Position numbers and translations under genes: made by a program. The notes under the pieces are model-generated. The model searched no databases and was not told where the DNA came from. It was given only the letters and a program-made list of their open reading frames with translations. 64,000 nucleotides of DNA from the NCBI GenBank assembly GCA_025201365.1, contig JAIXMF010000001.1, forward strand, positions 620,001 through 684,000, given 5' to 3'. This document shows positions 43,485 to 54,668 of the stretch, in pieces (within the stretch, counting starts at the first letter, position 1; every line of letters starts with the position of its first letter). Origin of the DNA: Syncephalis plumigaleata. Its lineage: Eukaryota; Zoopagomycota; Zoopagomycetes; Zoopagales; Piptocephalidaceae.

Positions 43485-44007
43485 ATTAGTTAGAAGAGGA
43501 GGAGTGGAGTAGCAGCAGATAAAGGACTACTTGAGTTGTTTAGTGGAATGACGGTAGATGAGGTGGAATAATGAATACGACGTATACGGTAGGGACAATA
43601 CCGGTGTTATTCGTATACCAACTATGTCAAATGGCGGAAATGGCGGGCATCGGATTGGACGAATCAGCAATCGACAATGCATCGTGTTCGTTGACGTATT
43701 CAACTCGAATTGACTAAAATGAACTCCAATCCCAATTAGTTTTATGCCTATTTCACGAATCACTCGCTTTCAACTTTGGCATTGTTTATCGGTAATACTA
43801 CATGAACTCACTATTGCTTTATTTCATCATGTTAGCAATACTATAACGATGTTGGGTGTTATTGTTTTATTATAATTGACGCAGTATTTGTGCTAAATCA
43901 TCATAATTCTCGGTCCAATGACTACAAGAGTATCGCTAGTGGTAATGGTAATGAAATTGTATAAAAAGAATATTACAACAATACGGTATTGCTCTATTAC
44001 ACTCATA
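43485..44007. other. Intergenic region upstream of beta-COP; possible short C-terminal exon
   Basis: About 520 bp. The part next to beta-COP is its promoter; an ORF at 43527-43763 (minus) shows no family pattern and no splice context. On the minus strand a short stretch ending at a TAA at 43870-43872 reads SHWTENYDDLAQILRQL after a plausible acceptor (TTGTAG). It looks protein-like but no upstream exon could be joined with confidence. Confidence 0.35.
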
Positions 44008-44605
44008 TCAATTGTTTGTATGTCGATCTATGCTCATACACATGGTGTTGAATAGAATATAACCAGCCATGATGGTTGTAAAAGGTGTACGCGTCATTAT
44101 TGATGGTGTATTCTGAAATGATGATGATGTGTAGATTCATACAATTGACAGAGCATGCGGTTACACGACATGACAAACACTCATCACTAATTGCTATGAT
44201 GATTAAACAGATGGATAGCTTTCCTTACATTTCCACTTTAATCGACACTCATATGCATCGTGTGCATCTAAATGGGATTAAATGATAGGGACTATCTTGA
44301 CACTCACTTGTTGCATGTCTAATTTAATTGTAATAGCTCATACGGTGTACATTCATATGGTGAGAGAAATACTACATGGATGTTGTTGGTTGGTTCACAA
44401 CAAGAATAATGATATCATCATGCAAGAACGGACATAACGGATCAACTTGATATTGCTTAGCTCTGAGCATTCGAACTACATTGCAAGTCAACAAATACGG
44501 GTTGGTACCGGTATTCTCGATGTACCCCCCTACAAGTAATGGATTGACAGCTTGCCTATACCAATATCCGCCATCATTATCATCATCATCTCGGCTATAA
44601 ATCAA
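44008..44605 (-). other. Possible diverged gene, first copy of the duplicated hydrophobic-tail gene
   Basis: The last exon (after a TTTCAG acceptor at about 44111) reads NTPSIMTRTPFTTIMAGYIL and ends at a TGA at 44008-44010. It matches the end of the second copy (NTALLLTCALATAIMAGYIL) at 45023-45131. Upstream segments also align (TTTAGATG...AGCTATCCATCTG around 44200-44270), with Cys-rich coding potential, but no continuous exon chain to a start was found. It may be a decayed copy or one with unrecognised splicing. No known family. Confidence 0.25.
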
Positions 44606-44725
44606 GTACTTTTTGGCACACTCGACTTATCATCTTCATACTCGCTCTTCTACTCTACTCTCATTACTACTTTCTACTCTCGTTCTAGTTAGCTGAGCTA
44701 TCCATTTCACTAGGCCAACATCAAT
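44596..44725 (+). promoter_or_regulatory. TATA box and leader of small secreted peptide gene
   Basis: TATAAATC at 44596-44603 is followed about 30 bp later by TCGACTTATCATCTTCATAC and a pyrimidine-rich leader to the ATG. The same TATA-plus-leader arrangement recurs before the second secreted gene (45767-45924), so it is conserved across the duplication and likely a true core promoter. Confidence 0.6.
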
Positions 44726-44881
44726 ATGAAGTTCTTTGCCATTATCGCTATTGCCGTCGCCGTTGTCGCTCTCACCAGTCTGGTCGCTGTTGAAGCTAGT
44801 CCCGTCCTGGATCGTCGTGCACCTATGGGATCTGACAGTGTTCCATGCGGCGGTTCTGACAGTGTCCCATGCTTACTTTGA
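44726..44881 (+). CDS. Small secreted peptide precursor with dibasic site and repeated core
   Basis: A 51-residue product too short for a standard ORF cut-off. Residues 1-25 form a clean signal peptide (MKFFAIIAIAVAVVAL..., ending VEA). After it come SPVLDRR, a dibasic Kex2-type site, and a 20-residue tail that contains GSDSVPC twice, separated by one Gly, ending LL. The two repeats are also near-identical at DNA level. Its leader and signal peptide closely match those of the 152-residue secreted protein at 45925, so the two arose by duplication with very different mature parts. No family is recognised. Possible roles, all inference: processed signalling peptide or pheromone, modified cyclic peptide (RiPP-like), or small effector. 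Strong TATA box upstream; no intron. Confidence 0.6.
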   Translation: MKFFAIIAIAVAVVALTSLVAVEASPVLDRRAPMGSDSVPCGGSDSVPCLL

Positions 44882-45022
44882 ACAAGAAAAGGACCACGTC
44901 AAATAAATATATACCTAATCAAGTCATTATTCCTTGGATCAATAAGTATATCTACAAGATCAATCAAGCATTTATTGAATAAATATGTCAATCTATATTC
45001 ATACACATGCCGTTCAATACAA

Positions 45023-45273
45023 TCATTTCAATAGAATATAGCCTGCCATGATGGCTGTAGCAAGAGCACATGTCAATAATAATGCTGTATTGTAACAGCT
45101 TTGAGGAAATGTGACAACAAACTGGGGGCAGCTAATACAATCTAGACGAGATTACATTAGTAAACTGGTATTTTCCATTCACATTACGGATTTTGTACCA
45201 TGATAAAACGAAATGGATAGACTGTCATTCCTGTATGGCCTTCCGTAAACTTGTATGCACATCTAAAAATAGC
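45023..45273 (-). CDS. Hypothetical short protein with hydrophobic C-terminus, second copy (5' end unresolved)
   Basis: Two exons join cleanly: 45188-45273 reads AIFRCAYKFTEGHTGMTVYP then FRFIMVQNP, and after a 56-nt intron (45132-45187, with a TTACTAATG branch site) 45023-45131 reads CPQFVVTFPQSCYN followed by a hydrophobic run ending IMAGYILLK. The end could be a tail anchor or a GPI-type signal. A further exon upstream (around 45320-45376, MDIKQKKLAAITIVGHSFL) is plausible but the junction was not settled. No known family. It lies head-to-head with the secreted gene at 45925, matching the arrangement of the first copy. Confidence 0.4.
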
Positions 45274-45766
45274 CTAGGAGTAATGATTGCTCTGAAACTT
45301 GCCAGCTTCATGTACAAACTAGGAACGAATGACCAACAATGGTAATAGCAGCAAGCTTCTTTTGTTTTATATCCATGAGGAGAAAAAGGGCTATGTGAGA
45401 ATGTTCGTTACATGTCAATAATGGTAATGATATGGAGGGAATACACATAGCATCTTGAGCAGCTCGGATTGATACTAAATCAACATTAACTAAGGTTTGT
45501 CGATATGTGCTTTATTGTTCGATCAGCGTATATTCGAGATCTATACTACGAACAAGCAACAATTAACCATTTGATTACACCGATATTGCTACTACTACTA
45601 CTACTACCATTACACTCTCCGCATGTACGGAGTAATACGGAAACACGTTATCTGATACTTGTTAGGTCAAGAATAGCATACAGCACATGGATCCATATAC
45701 GGAAACAGTATAACTAATCCATAATGGTCTTTTTTATCTGTATGATATTCCATTTGCTATTTCGAC
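45274..45766. other. Spacer inside the duplicated module
   Basis: About 490 bp between the hydrophobic-tail gene and the promoter of the next secreted gene. It probably includes the unresolved 5' exon of the former. It has a (TAC)n tract at about 45588-45608. Otherwise nothing is recognised. Confidence 0.4.
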
Positions 45767-45924
45767 TATAAATACAGTACCATCCATGCAGTCGACTTGT
45801 CATCTTCATACTCACTCTTCTACGCTATTCTTGCTACGTTCTACCAATTCAACTGCTCGTGTTTACGACCACTTTATAACGCATCCCTCTATCCACTCGT
45901 CTCTTCCAGTAGATCAACATCAAC
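45767..45924 (+). promoter_or_regulatory. TATA box and leader of second secreted gene
   Basis: TATAAATA at 45767-45774, then TCGACTTGTCATCTTCATAC and a CT-rich leader, matching the region before the peptide gene at 44726 in order and spacing. Confidence 0.6.
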
Positions 45925-46383
45925 ATGAAGTTCACCGCCATTATCGCTATTACCGTTATCTCCATTGTAGCTAGCTTAGCTACGGTCGATGCTTCACCTA
46001 CCGATGGCAGACTTCCAATATCCATGAGCTCTCCTCCTCCATTGAATTCTTCACCTGGTCCAAAAATGGTCACTGGTGGAACTGCGCCCAAGACTCCACC
46101 TGTTAATGAAGTTACCTGGCCTCGCTCATTCTTTGAAAATCTTCCAGATATTTCCCGTGAAGCCGATTATCTTATTAGAACACTTAATGGCTTTAAGCAG
46201 GCTATTTTGCAAAGCAACCTTCAAAATAAGGGTACCTATACGAAGGATATTGACACAATTGTGGCCAACGTCAAAACCAATAAGATTCCAGTAGAAAAAC
46301 TTAATATCATGATTGGGGATATTACCAAGATTGACGAGAATAACGTGGGCCAAATTCTATCCCGCTATGCTAACAATGTTTAA
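45925..46383 (+). CDS. Small secreted protein, paralogous leader to the peptide gene at 44726
   Basis: 152 residues, no intron. Signal peptide MKFTAIIAITVISIVASLAT ends near VDA. Then comes a Pro/Ser-rich linker (residues about 25-62, with SSPPPLNSSPG) and a helical C-terminal part from SFFENLPDISREADYLIRTL to ILSRYANNV. There is no cysteine after the signal peptide, unusual for a fungal effector, and no dibasic site. Its first 12 codons and leader match the 44726 gene almost base for base, while the mature parts are unrelated. Function unknown; likely extracellular. Confidence 0.75.
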   Translation: MKFTAIIAITVISIVASLATVDASPTDGRLPISMSSPPPLNSSPGPKMVTGGTAPKTPPVNEVTWPRSFFENLPDISREADYLIRTLNGFKQAILQSNLQNKGTYTKDIDTIVANVKTNKIPVEKLNIMIGDITKIDENNVGQILSRYANNV

Positions 46384-46570
46384 ACACAAGCAAGGCAATA
46401 AATCAAATAAATTTGAATGTTCAACACAATGGCACTAGTAATTTACATAATAGTTTAATTAGATTGATAGGTAGATAAATCAACGTGTATAAATAATTAT
46501 TGAAAAAAAAACACGCTTGTCAATTTTTATTGTTGTTGTTTTTCTCTGTTATCTCTCGCGCTTCACCACA

Positions 46571-49500
46571 ATGTCCACACCTCGCATTCAACAACTTGAC
46601 GTGTCGGTTGTTAATAAGATTGCTGCCGGAGAGGTATGCATAAGAGTGATACTACTATTGACTGCTCTATTTAGCTCATATCCACGTATAGGTAATACAA
46701 CGACCAGCAAATGCGTTTAAAGAATTACTAGAGAATGCGCTCGATGCCGGTTCAAGTAACATACGGGTTACTATAAAGGAGGGCGGGCTTAAACTACTAC
46801 AGATTCAAGACGATGGCCATGGTATACAGGTAACTACTTCTTATAGGAATGTACTGCTGCAACCATGTAACCCGATGCTATTTAGCAAGAAGATATGGCG
46901 CTGGCCTGTCAACGTTTCAGCACTAGCAAGCTACGCACCTATGAGGATCTGACTCATATCAACACGTTTGGCTTTAGAGGCGAGGCATTGGCCAGTATCA
47001 GTCATGTGGCGCATGTAACCATTATATCCAAGACTAAAGATGCTCCGTGTGCTTTCAAGTAGGCATCGTGCTTGCAATAACCATTTAGATGTTAATCATT
47101 AGATTGTTACTAGAGGTATCTATCGAGATGGCAAACTATTGGGAGATGGTCCAAATAGTACAGGAAAGGTGACACCGTGTTCTGGCAATGATGGCACGAG
47201 TATAACGGTAAGCCTATATGCATATATGCATTCATTATCTATACCGCTATTATAACTCCATATCTATCATTATATATATATATATATATCAGGTGGAGGA
47301 TCTATTCTATACCATGCCAAATCGTAGACGTGCACTACGCTCAGTATCCGAGGAATATAATCGATTATTGGCAGTGGCACAGCAGTATGCCATTCACAAT
47401 GCCGGTGTTAGTATATCGGTCAAGAAGGTAGTTATATGTATTGTATCTTTGCTTCTAAGTAATACCGCTAAACATCGAGCATGTAGCACGGGCAGAATCG
47501 GTCAGACTTGCAAACCATGAACAATTACTCGTCAATCGATTGTATACGTCATGTGTACGGCAATTCCATAGCAAACGAGCTAGTCGAAGTGTGTGGCAAG
47601 GATGAAGCATTACAAGCCGAATTGACCGGACATGTTACCAATGCCAATTACACGCAGCGTAAACTCGTATTATTGCTTTTTATCAATGGTATGCCAATGA
47701 CGAGCACTAGTTGATCTGCTGTATTCACTAATTGTCATTCGAGTAAAGATCGAGCTGTAGAGTCTAACGCGCTAAGACGGGCCGTAGAAACTGTTTACCA
47801 AGAGTTTCTATCCAAGGGTGGTCGACCATTTGTGTATCTATCGTTGAAGTTGCCTAGTAATCACGTCGATGTTAATGTACATCCTACTAAGCAAGAAGTA
47901 AGTAATAGAAAGGAGATAGATGCACCACATTGTATTACATGCATTGACTAGTGTTGACTGTAGGTTCATTTCTTATATGAAGATGCAGTGGCGACATTTC
48001 TCGTGGATCAATTGACTAGTACACTGAATTCTGTTAACAAGTCGCGTACATTCTTAACACAAGTAAGTTTAATCGTCTCTATCTATCTACCTATCTGTGT
48101 CTAATAACATGTAAGCAGACATTACTACCGGTGACAATGATATCCCCTAAACAAGTTATATCTACAGGTATATTGAGATTATTCTTTATATACACGACTC
48201 CATTCTATAGATGCTAACCATTAGTAGAAATAACTCATGGATCAAAGGATAAAGTACGTGACCCACATTTGGTTAGAACAGATAGTCACTCGCAAACACT
48301 ACGTAAATTCTACAGATCCGCATCGGCTAGTTCACCTATGGGTAGTTTCGAGAGTGTAATAGAAAATGAAATAGATAACACGACAACAGCAAATGAGAAT
48401 GATACATTGAAACATATCAATACTGATAATACTGATAATGGCAGTGACAACAATGTAAAGAACAATCCAGTTACGAATCTTGCCAGGATAGACAATGAAC
48501 CAATAATGAATGAAAGGTAAGAGATGTTAAGTAATAACATGTTTATACCGGCATTGCTAATAATGAACATATAGACCGGTGAAACGACCACGAACCGATG
48601 TTAGATTAATCAGTGTTCTAGAATTAAGAGAAGAGATTGAACAAGATCTACATCATGGTAAGTGTATAACAATGACAACTAATTAGTTAGTAATAGTAAT
48701 TACAATCTGTTCTAATTTATATTACAATAGGATTGACAGAAATAATAGCAGGACATATTTTTGTTGGATTCGTAGATGATGAACGTATTCTTATACAGCA
48801 TGACACTCGTCTTTATGTAATGGAACTGAATCGTATTAGGTAATAGAAGGGATAACAATAACAATCATGATCATCATTGACTAATAAGACATCGTGAAAC
48901 AATTTGTAATAATAGTCGAGTATTTTTTTATCAAGCAATTCTACGAGAGTTTTGTAACTTTGGTCGTATTGAACTAACACCACCGGCCAATATTCGTGAC
49001 TTGATTCAATTGGCAGTGAGACACGAGATGAACTATGTTGATGCGAATCAATTACGTACACCCGATGAGATTGCGAATGATGTTACCGAGTTACTAATCG
49101 AACGACGTGCCATGCTACTCGAGTATTTCGGATTGGATATCAGTTCAGAAGGTGAATTACAAAGTATACCCTTAATACTACGTGGATACACACCGGAATT
49201 GTGTAGATTACCGGCATTTCTATTGAGATTAGGATTTGAGGTAGAAGAAACAGTGATATGATTCATTATACTAGACTAACTATTATGTATACTAATGGTA
49301 ATGATGATTAGGTTGACTGGACAGAGGAGAAACCATGCTTAGAAGGGATAGCGAGCGAGTTGGCCACATTCTACGCGTTGACACCACCATCTTATTATAC
49401 ACTTTCAAATGATGACCGCTTACTAGCAAGGGAAAAGTATCGCTCGATTGTGGAGCATTTACTATTGCCGGCATTCAAGTCATCCATCATCATACCGAAT

Positions 49501-49575
49501 ACATTAGTGGAACAACAGTGCGTTGTACAAATAGCACACTTACCCGATCTTTATCGTATATTCGAACGATGCTAG
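46571..49575 (+). CDS. MLH1: MLH1, DNA mismatch repair MutL homologue
   Basis: N-terminal GHKL ATPase motifs: [41 protein letters not shown] and [14 protein letters not shown]. The transducer domain has [17 protein letters not shown] and [21 protein letters not shown] Ser/Asn/Asp-rich linker follows (48269-48520), then the Mlh1-type C-terminal dimerisation domain starting around [20 protein letters not shown]. The protein ends exactly FERC, the conserved Mlh1 terminus that completes the Pms1/PMS2 endonuclease metal site. About 12 introns, and every junction checked is in frame, with no lost base. It acts in the nucleus in MutL-alpha and in meiotic crossover with Mlh3. Confidence 0.97.
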
Positions 49576-49823
49576 ACTTGATTGTATATCATTAGTGCTG
49601 CTTGTTCAACTATCTATCTATACATTACACCTACACCTTTGCAATGTAAACTATTGAAACAAATTAATTATTGCATGATTTCAATTGGATATATATTTGA
49701 ATAATAAATATGTTAATAATTCAATGGATGCTTGCTCACTTGTAACAACATATTATATAAAGTGTATTATAATTATTTTAATATTAATCAACAAATACCA
49801 CAATTTACACACACACACACATA

Positions 49824-52628
49824 TTACAAGATAGTCTCCATACTCGCTGCCCGTTGACCTAGTCTTTTCTCAACTTCGTCAATCCACGGTAGTGCAGGTA
49901 TGGTTGGACGACCACGTAACTGTGCTGCCTTTTCAAATTTGGGTAATGCCTCGGATAATGCCCATCTAGCGTGTTCTTCATCATGCTTATTGTCGGATTC
50001 TTTCGTTATTGTTGTTGTGCTTGTTCCTGGCGGCTTACTTGCTGCAAGTGCAAAATCGCCTAGAATCGTCCAATCAGGTAGGACTAATGGACGACCACGT
50101 CGTTTCCCTTCTACCAAGTTGACTAAACCTGGTGCACAGAATAAATAGTGTTCGATTAACTCGTCGAGTACTGCTTTCGCTTGTGTTAGATCGTCTCGTT
50201 CTAAATAGCTACGAATCAATTTCTCGTAACTACGTGATACTTGAACGAAATACGCAGGATTAGTGCTGAGTTGCGATTTATCCTCGGTATTCATGGTGGT
50301 GAGGCCACCTTCACTATCGAAGATGCTGCTCTCCTTGGCGTAGTCGTCCATATCGATTAGATTCGTTATATCGCTCTTGTACGCTTGCACATGTTGATCG
50401 ATAACTCGTTTGGCTGCATCGAAATCACCTTCAACGTCAATGTAGTAGCGTACCCTAGGATAAGGCGATGATGCCTCACTAATGGGCGGTATAATCACTT
50501 GTCGTGTTAACTCGCGTAATCGTATAAGTTTATCATCCACCTGATGATTAGCCAATCTTAAACGATGAGCTAAGAAGGTAACATTTTGTTGCGCGTTACC
50601 ATTCTGCGATGATTCACTAATAGGATCGAATTGCTTACAAAGCATCGTTAATGGACGTAGACAATTGTTCCAATCTCGTGATGATGATGGATCTGCCATG
50701 AGTAAGGGATCATCGACTCTCGGTCGTCGAATACGTGCTACACCATCGATCGGTGTCAATCGGCGTTGCATCGCCTCGAGTAGTTGTATCGCACGTTGAC
50801 GATCACCGATACGTAGACAGCAGTTTAGATAGCCCAATAGTAGGCCACTATCCAATGGAATGGCGGGTACTTCACGTTGCATCTGATGAAAGATTACCGT
50901 CAACGCGTAGGATGACGTCATCTGATGTCGACAAGCGACACGTAGAAATGTGTCGTAATGCTCACGTTCAAGATGCACACCTGCACTCGATAATTGATCC
51001 CATCGCTCTTGTATCTCTTTGAATCGACCCAATGCAGCCAGTCGATACCAGAATGCACATAGAGTGGCGGTAGTATGCGCGAATCCATAATGATTCAACA
51101 TTAACGATTCAACGGATAATAATCGTTTTAAACCCTGTGGTCTTGTTGGTAATTCGACTGATTTCCCGGTAGATGTTGATTTCACGGCATGTTTATCATA
51201 ATTAGTAATGTACTTTGGTGAGTGTTTATATCCATTGTTACTCAATGGAAATGTGCGTAATAGTAGTTCGTAGGTGCGTGACACGCGTTGATCCTCGCCT
51301 GCCACATCCATACGTCTAGCAATTGACATGGCTCGATCGAAATCCTCCGGGAATGGTATTTGCGAGTAGACGACATTCTCCATTAATAAATGATACGTAA
51401 ATCGATTTGGCGTAATACCGTCCGACTTCATCTCCTGCAATATTCTATCAGCATTCGGATAGTCGGGGAATAGTTTTAAACGTTCGCGTAGCTGACACAT
51501 GATATTCTGACAACGAAGGTAGATATTATAGAAATTGAGTGTTCGTCGGAAATTCGTATCTCTTCGTGTATCCTCGAGTAAATGAATGAATTGTAGCTCG
51601 CTAGCTTGGAACGCCTTCTTACTCAATGTCGGTTTCGTTAGCATGTGTCTGAATAGGGAAAAGTGACGATGTACGGCGATAACCGTGGGTTCATTCGTAT
51701 TCCAAGGGGATACACCGTCGACATGACCGAATCTTTTTATCCAATACTGTCGACGTACTTCAATTCGTGCACTACCCTTTGCATCATTCTGATCGGCATA
51801 CTCCCAAGCTAGAGCACGAATAAGTTGTCGACTTGCATTGGCGTATATTATTTTCATTTCAGCGGACATTGCATCAATATTATGCTGAAAGAATTCGGTA
51901 AATAAAAAGTCCTCAGCCGTATTATATTCGCCAGACCATAGTTTTGCACACATGTATGCGGTTTTAACGCGAATATCCTCCTGCAAGTTACTTGGAGTAC
52001 GCTCCCATAGTCCTTCAACGGATAATAGATGTTTCAAACAGCCATACGCCTAATATATATATATATATATATATATGAATGCGGTCAGTCTCATTGTAAT
52101 ATAGCTTTCATTAATTCACTAGATTATTACCCAAAATCGACGAATAAATATATCTGGAGGCGATGTATTCGGTCCATTAACGAAATGCTGAAAACGAACC
52201 ACTAACCATTCTCCTACATGACGACGCTCCCATGGTAGAACTGCCTTGTCAAACAATTCATCTACGGTAATTTCCTCTATTGTATTGGGTAGACTACTAT
52301 GCGAGATAGGTTCTGACGACACTTCACGATCTACAAGTAGTAATCATGTTAGCATATATGAATCAAGCGTGTAATTCATAAACTATAAATGCTACTTACT
52401 CTCATGCATGGTTGTCATTCCATCGGTTGTTGCTAATCTTACATGGCTAACTTGTTGTCCAGTGATTTGATGTGCACGGTGACGCGTAGATAAAATAGAT
52501 ATCGAGCGATAGGATGGACGAGTAACTGGTGTATGCACGGTCAATACGCGTTGCACATTATGTTGTCCTGTTCTATTGACAATTGAGCCAATGGCCGTAG
52601 AAGCAGCTCTTCTTATTGCATTTGACAT
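49824..52628 (-). CDS. Mitochondrial pentatricopeptide-repeat (PPR) protein
   Basis: Three exons. The N-terminus, MSNAIRRAASTAIGSIVNRT, is Arg/Ser-rich with no acidic residues, as in a mitochondrial presequence. The third exon is a clean 737-codon frame of helical repeats. Clear PPR-like units include ILQEMKSDGITPNRFTYHLL, and FKEIQERWDQLSSAGVHLER followed by EHYDTFLRVAC. It has about 900 residues. PPR proteins bind RNA in organelles; here expression or stability of a mitochondrial transcript is inferred, and the target cannot be told. It shares a divergent promoter with the ribosomal protein gene. Confidence 0.75.
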
Positions 52629-52954
52629 AGTCAAAGTGTATTATAGATTGAAGTCGTTACAAGAGAGAGAGAGAGAGAGAACGTAAGTGAGTAGGAGAGG
52701 AGGAAGTGAGCGGAGTGAATGAATGAGAGAGAGGAGAAAGAAGAATAATGTTTTGGGTCAATTACAAATGTGCTTATGTATTTCGGTATTGAGTGAAGCT
52801 GAACTACAAACGCAAAGTGAGAGTGTGTGTGTGCGAGTGTGTGCATCCACCCACACGCCATCCTGGTGTCAGCCTTCGGCCTCCTCCTCTCCTATTCTGC
52901 ACATCCCAGTCGCCCAACAGACCACGGGATCGATTGACATCTACAACAGACGCC
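52629..52954. promoter_or_regulatory. Divergent promoter region PPR / eL18
   Basis: 326 bp. Next to the PPR start lies a (GA)n tract (about 52663-52680), and further on GTGTGTGTG (about 52824-52832) and CT-rich stretches near the eL18 start. Confidence 0.5.
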
Positions 52955-54325
52955 ATGGTAGGTATAGATACATGTATATGTAATATAGTCAGATAGCCTG
53001 TAGGATGATAGCGGATGCATATACATATAATGATACAGCCAACAAAGATCACATAACATATAGATGATGGATGGATGGATGGATGGATGGATGGATAGAC
53101 ATCATATCATATACAAGATACCATATAGATATCATCGATGGATAGAATAATACTAGTATAATCACGGGTAGATAATTAGTCGATTAATCGTATATATGTT
53201 TATTAAGATATGATACGCGTCGATATTACTAGATGGATGGATTGATGAATATCTAAGTAGATAGATACTATGACTTGCACTTTACGTGTCTATCCTATTA
53301 CATACAATATGGCATTTCCAATAGTATACAATCGTATTTACAATTGTATACTATTGGAAATACGTGATAATAATATGGGTGACAATTATTGACGTCTTGT
53401 CATTATGCAATTCCATATGAATTCCTAACTATCATAATATGTATATGTATATGTATATATGAGGGCTATCAAAGTGACACTTATAATAATCTAGCTATAA
53501 TTATTCTAACCATTACATTCTCTCGATTGATTGATTGATTGCTTGATATAGGGTATTGATCTGAAGAAGCAGCACCAAAAGAAGGGATGCCGTACCGCTC
53601 CCCGCAGCGAGAACGTCTACCTATTGTTGTTGGTTAAGGTATGTTATACAATTATTTATTTACGAATAATAATTATGTAATTCATTATTGAATGAATAAT
53701 AATGTAACTGTAACTCATATCTAACTAATGAATCAATTATATTTACTACTATTACTACTACTACTACTACTACTATGTAATCATAGTTGTATCGCTTCTT
53801 GGCGCGTCGCACCAACTCCAGCTTCAACCGTGTCATTCTTAAGCGTCTCTTCATGTCACGCATCAACCGTCCACCAATGTCGGTATCTCGTCTTGCTCGT
53901 CACTTGACTGACGACAACGCCGATAAGATCGCCGTACTTGTTGGTACCGTCACCGACGATGAACGTATGTTGACCGTCCCCAAGATGAAGATCTGCGCCC
54001 TCCGATTCACCCAATCGGCTCGTGCTCGCATCATCAAGTCCGGTGGTGAATGCATCACCTTTGACCAGTTGGCTCTACGTGCTCCTACTGGTGCTAACAC
54101 CGTTCTTCTACGTGGTCGCAAGAATGCTCGTGAGGCCGTCCGCCACTTTGGTGCACCTGGTGTGCCAGGCAGCCACGCCAAGTACGTATTCATTGATAAT
54201 CATAGTAATTATAGATATCAAATACTAACTATTATTATCACTTGCATAGGCCATACATTCGCTCCAAGGGTCGCAAATTCGAACGTGCCCGTGGTCGTCG
54301 TGCCTCTCGCGGTTACAAGAACTAA
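52955..54325 (+). CDS. RPL18: Ribosomal protein eL18
   Basis: The first exon is the ATG alone (52955-52957). After a 594-nt intron (52958-53551) the protein continues [93 protein letters not shown] and the C-terminal [20 protein letters not shown]. This is eL18 of the large cytosolic subunit from end to end. Three introns, all in frame. The first is roughly ten times longer than most here; a long first intron right after the ATG is typical of fungal ribosomal protein genes and may tune expression. Codons favour the strong C-ending forms (GTC, ACC, CGT), as expected for high expression. Confidence 0.97.
53065..53092. repeat. (GATG)n tetranucleotide repeat in eL18 intron 1
   Basis: About six to seven GATG units in a row inside the first intron. 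Confidence 0.8.
53314..53361. repeat. Perfect 19-bp inverted repeat (hairpin) in eL18 intron 1
   Basis: Arms 53314-53332 and 53343-53361 are exact reverse complements (ATTTCCAATAGTATACAAT) around a 10-nt loop. The transcript would fold into a strong stem. No C/D or H/ACA box set was found around it, so a snoRNA is not claimed; it could be a remnant of a small inverted-repeat element. Confidence 0.8.
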
Positions 54326-54668
54326 ATTGTTGGTCTATTTGTCGACCATTGACGATGTTATGGTCATGGCTGTGGCTGTAGTTGTTTTAACATCCATTTC
54401 ATGGAGAAATACGATTACAACACGTGACATTGAAGCGCATTCATTTTCCCTAAATAATAAAATACGGGATTTTTCATATTTTATATTTATTTTTTTTGTT
54501 TTTTTTAATTGCACGTAGATTGATTGCACTATTACACACACTCGCTCACACTCACGATTACCCATTGCATAATTGTTACCGTGTACCTTGTTGTTGTTGT
54601 TGTCGCTGTTGCTGTTCTCATTTAGTTTACATACACGTTCACGCTAACAATAGGCAGCTTCTTATATC
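54326..54668. other. Spacer eL18 to Pol5
   Basis: 343 bp holding a T-run (about 54489-54508) after the eL18 stop, likely near its 3' end, and a TTG/CTG trinucleotide tract (about 54588-54613) before the Pol5 start. Confidence 0.5.

Noticed and set aside
43527-43763. Minus-strand ORF of 78 codons in the beta-COP upstream region
   Set aside because: It lies in the promoter of beta-COP, has no family pattern or supporting splice sites, and composition like the surrounding non-coding DNA.
50735-51022. Plus-strand ORF of 95 codons opposite the PPR gene
   Set aside because: It is antisense to a long, clean, repeat-containing coding exon and carries no recognisable domain.
52958-53551. snoRNA hosted in the first eL18 intron
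   Set aside because: A GATGATGG near 53064 resembles a C box, but no matching D box (CTGA) with a guide stretch was found within the intron, and no H/ACA box.
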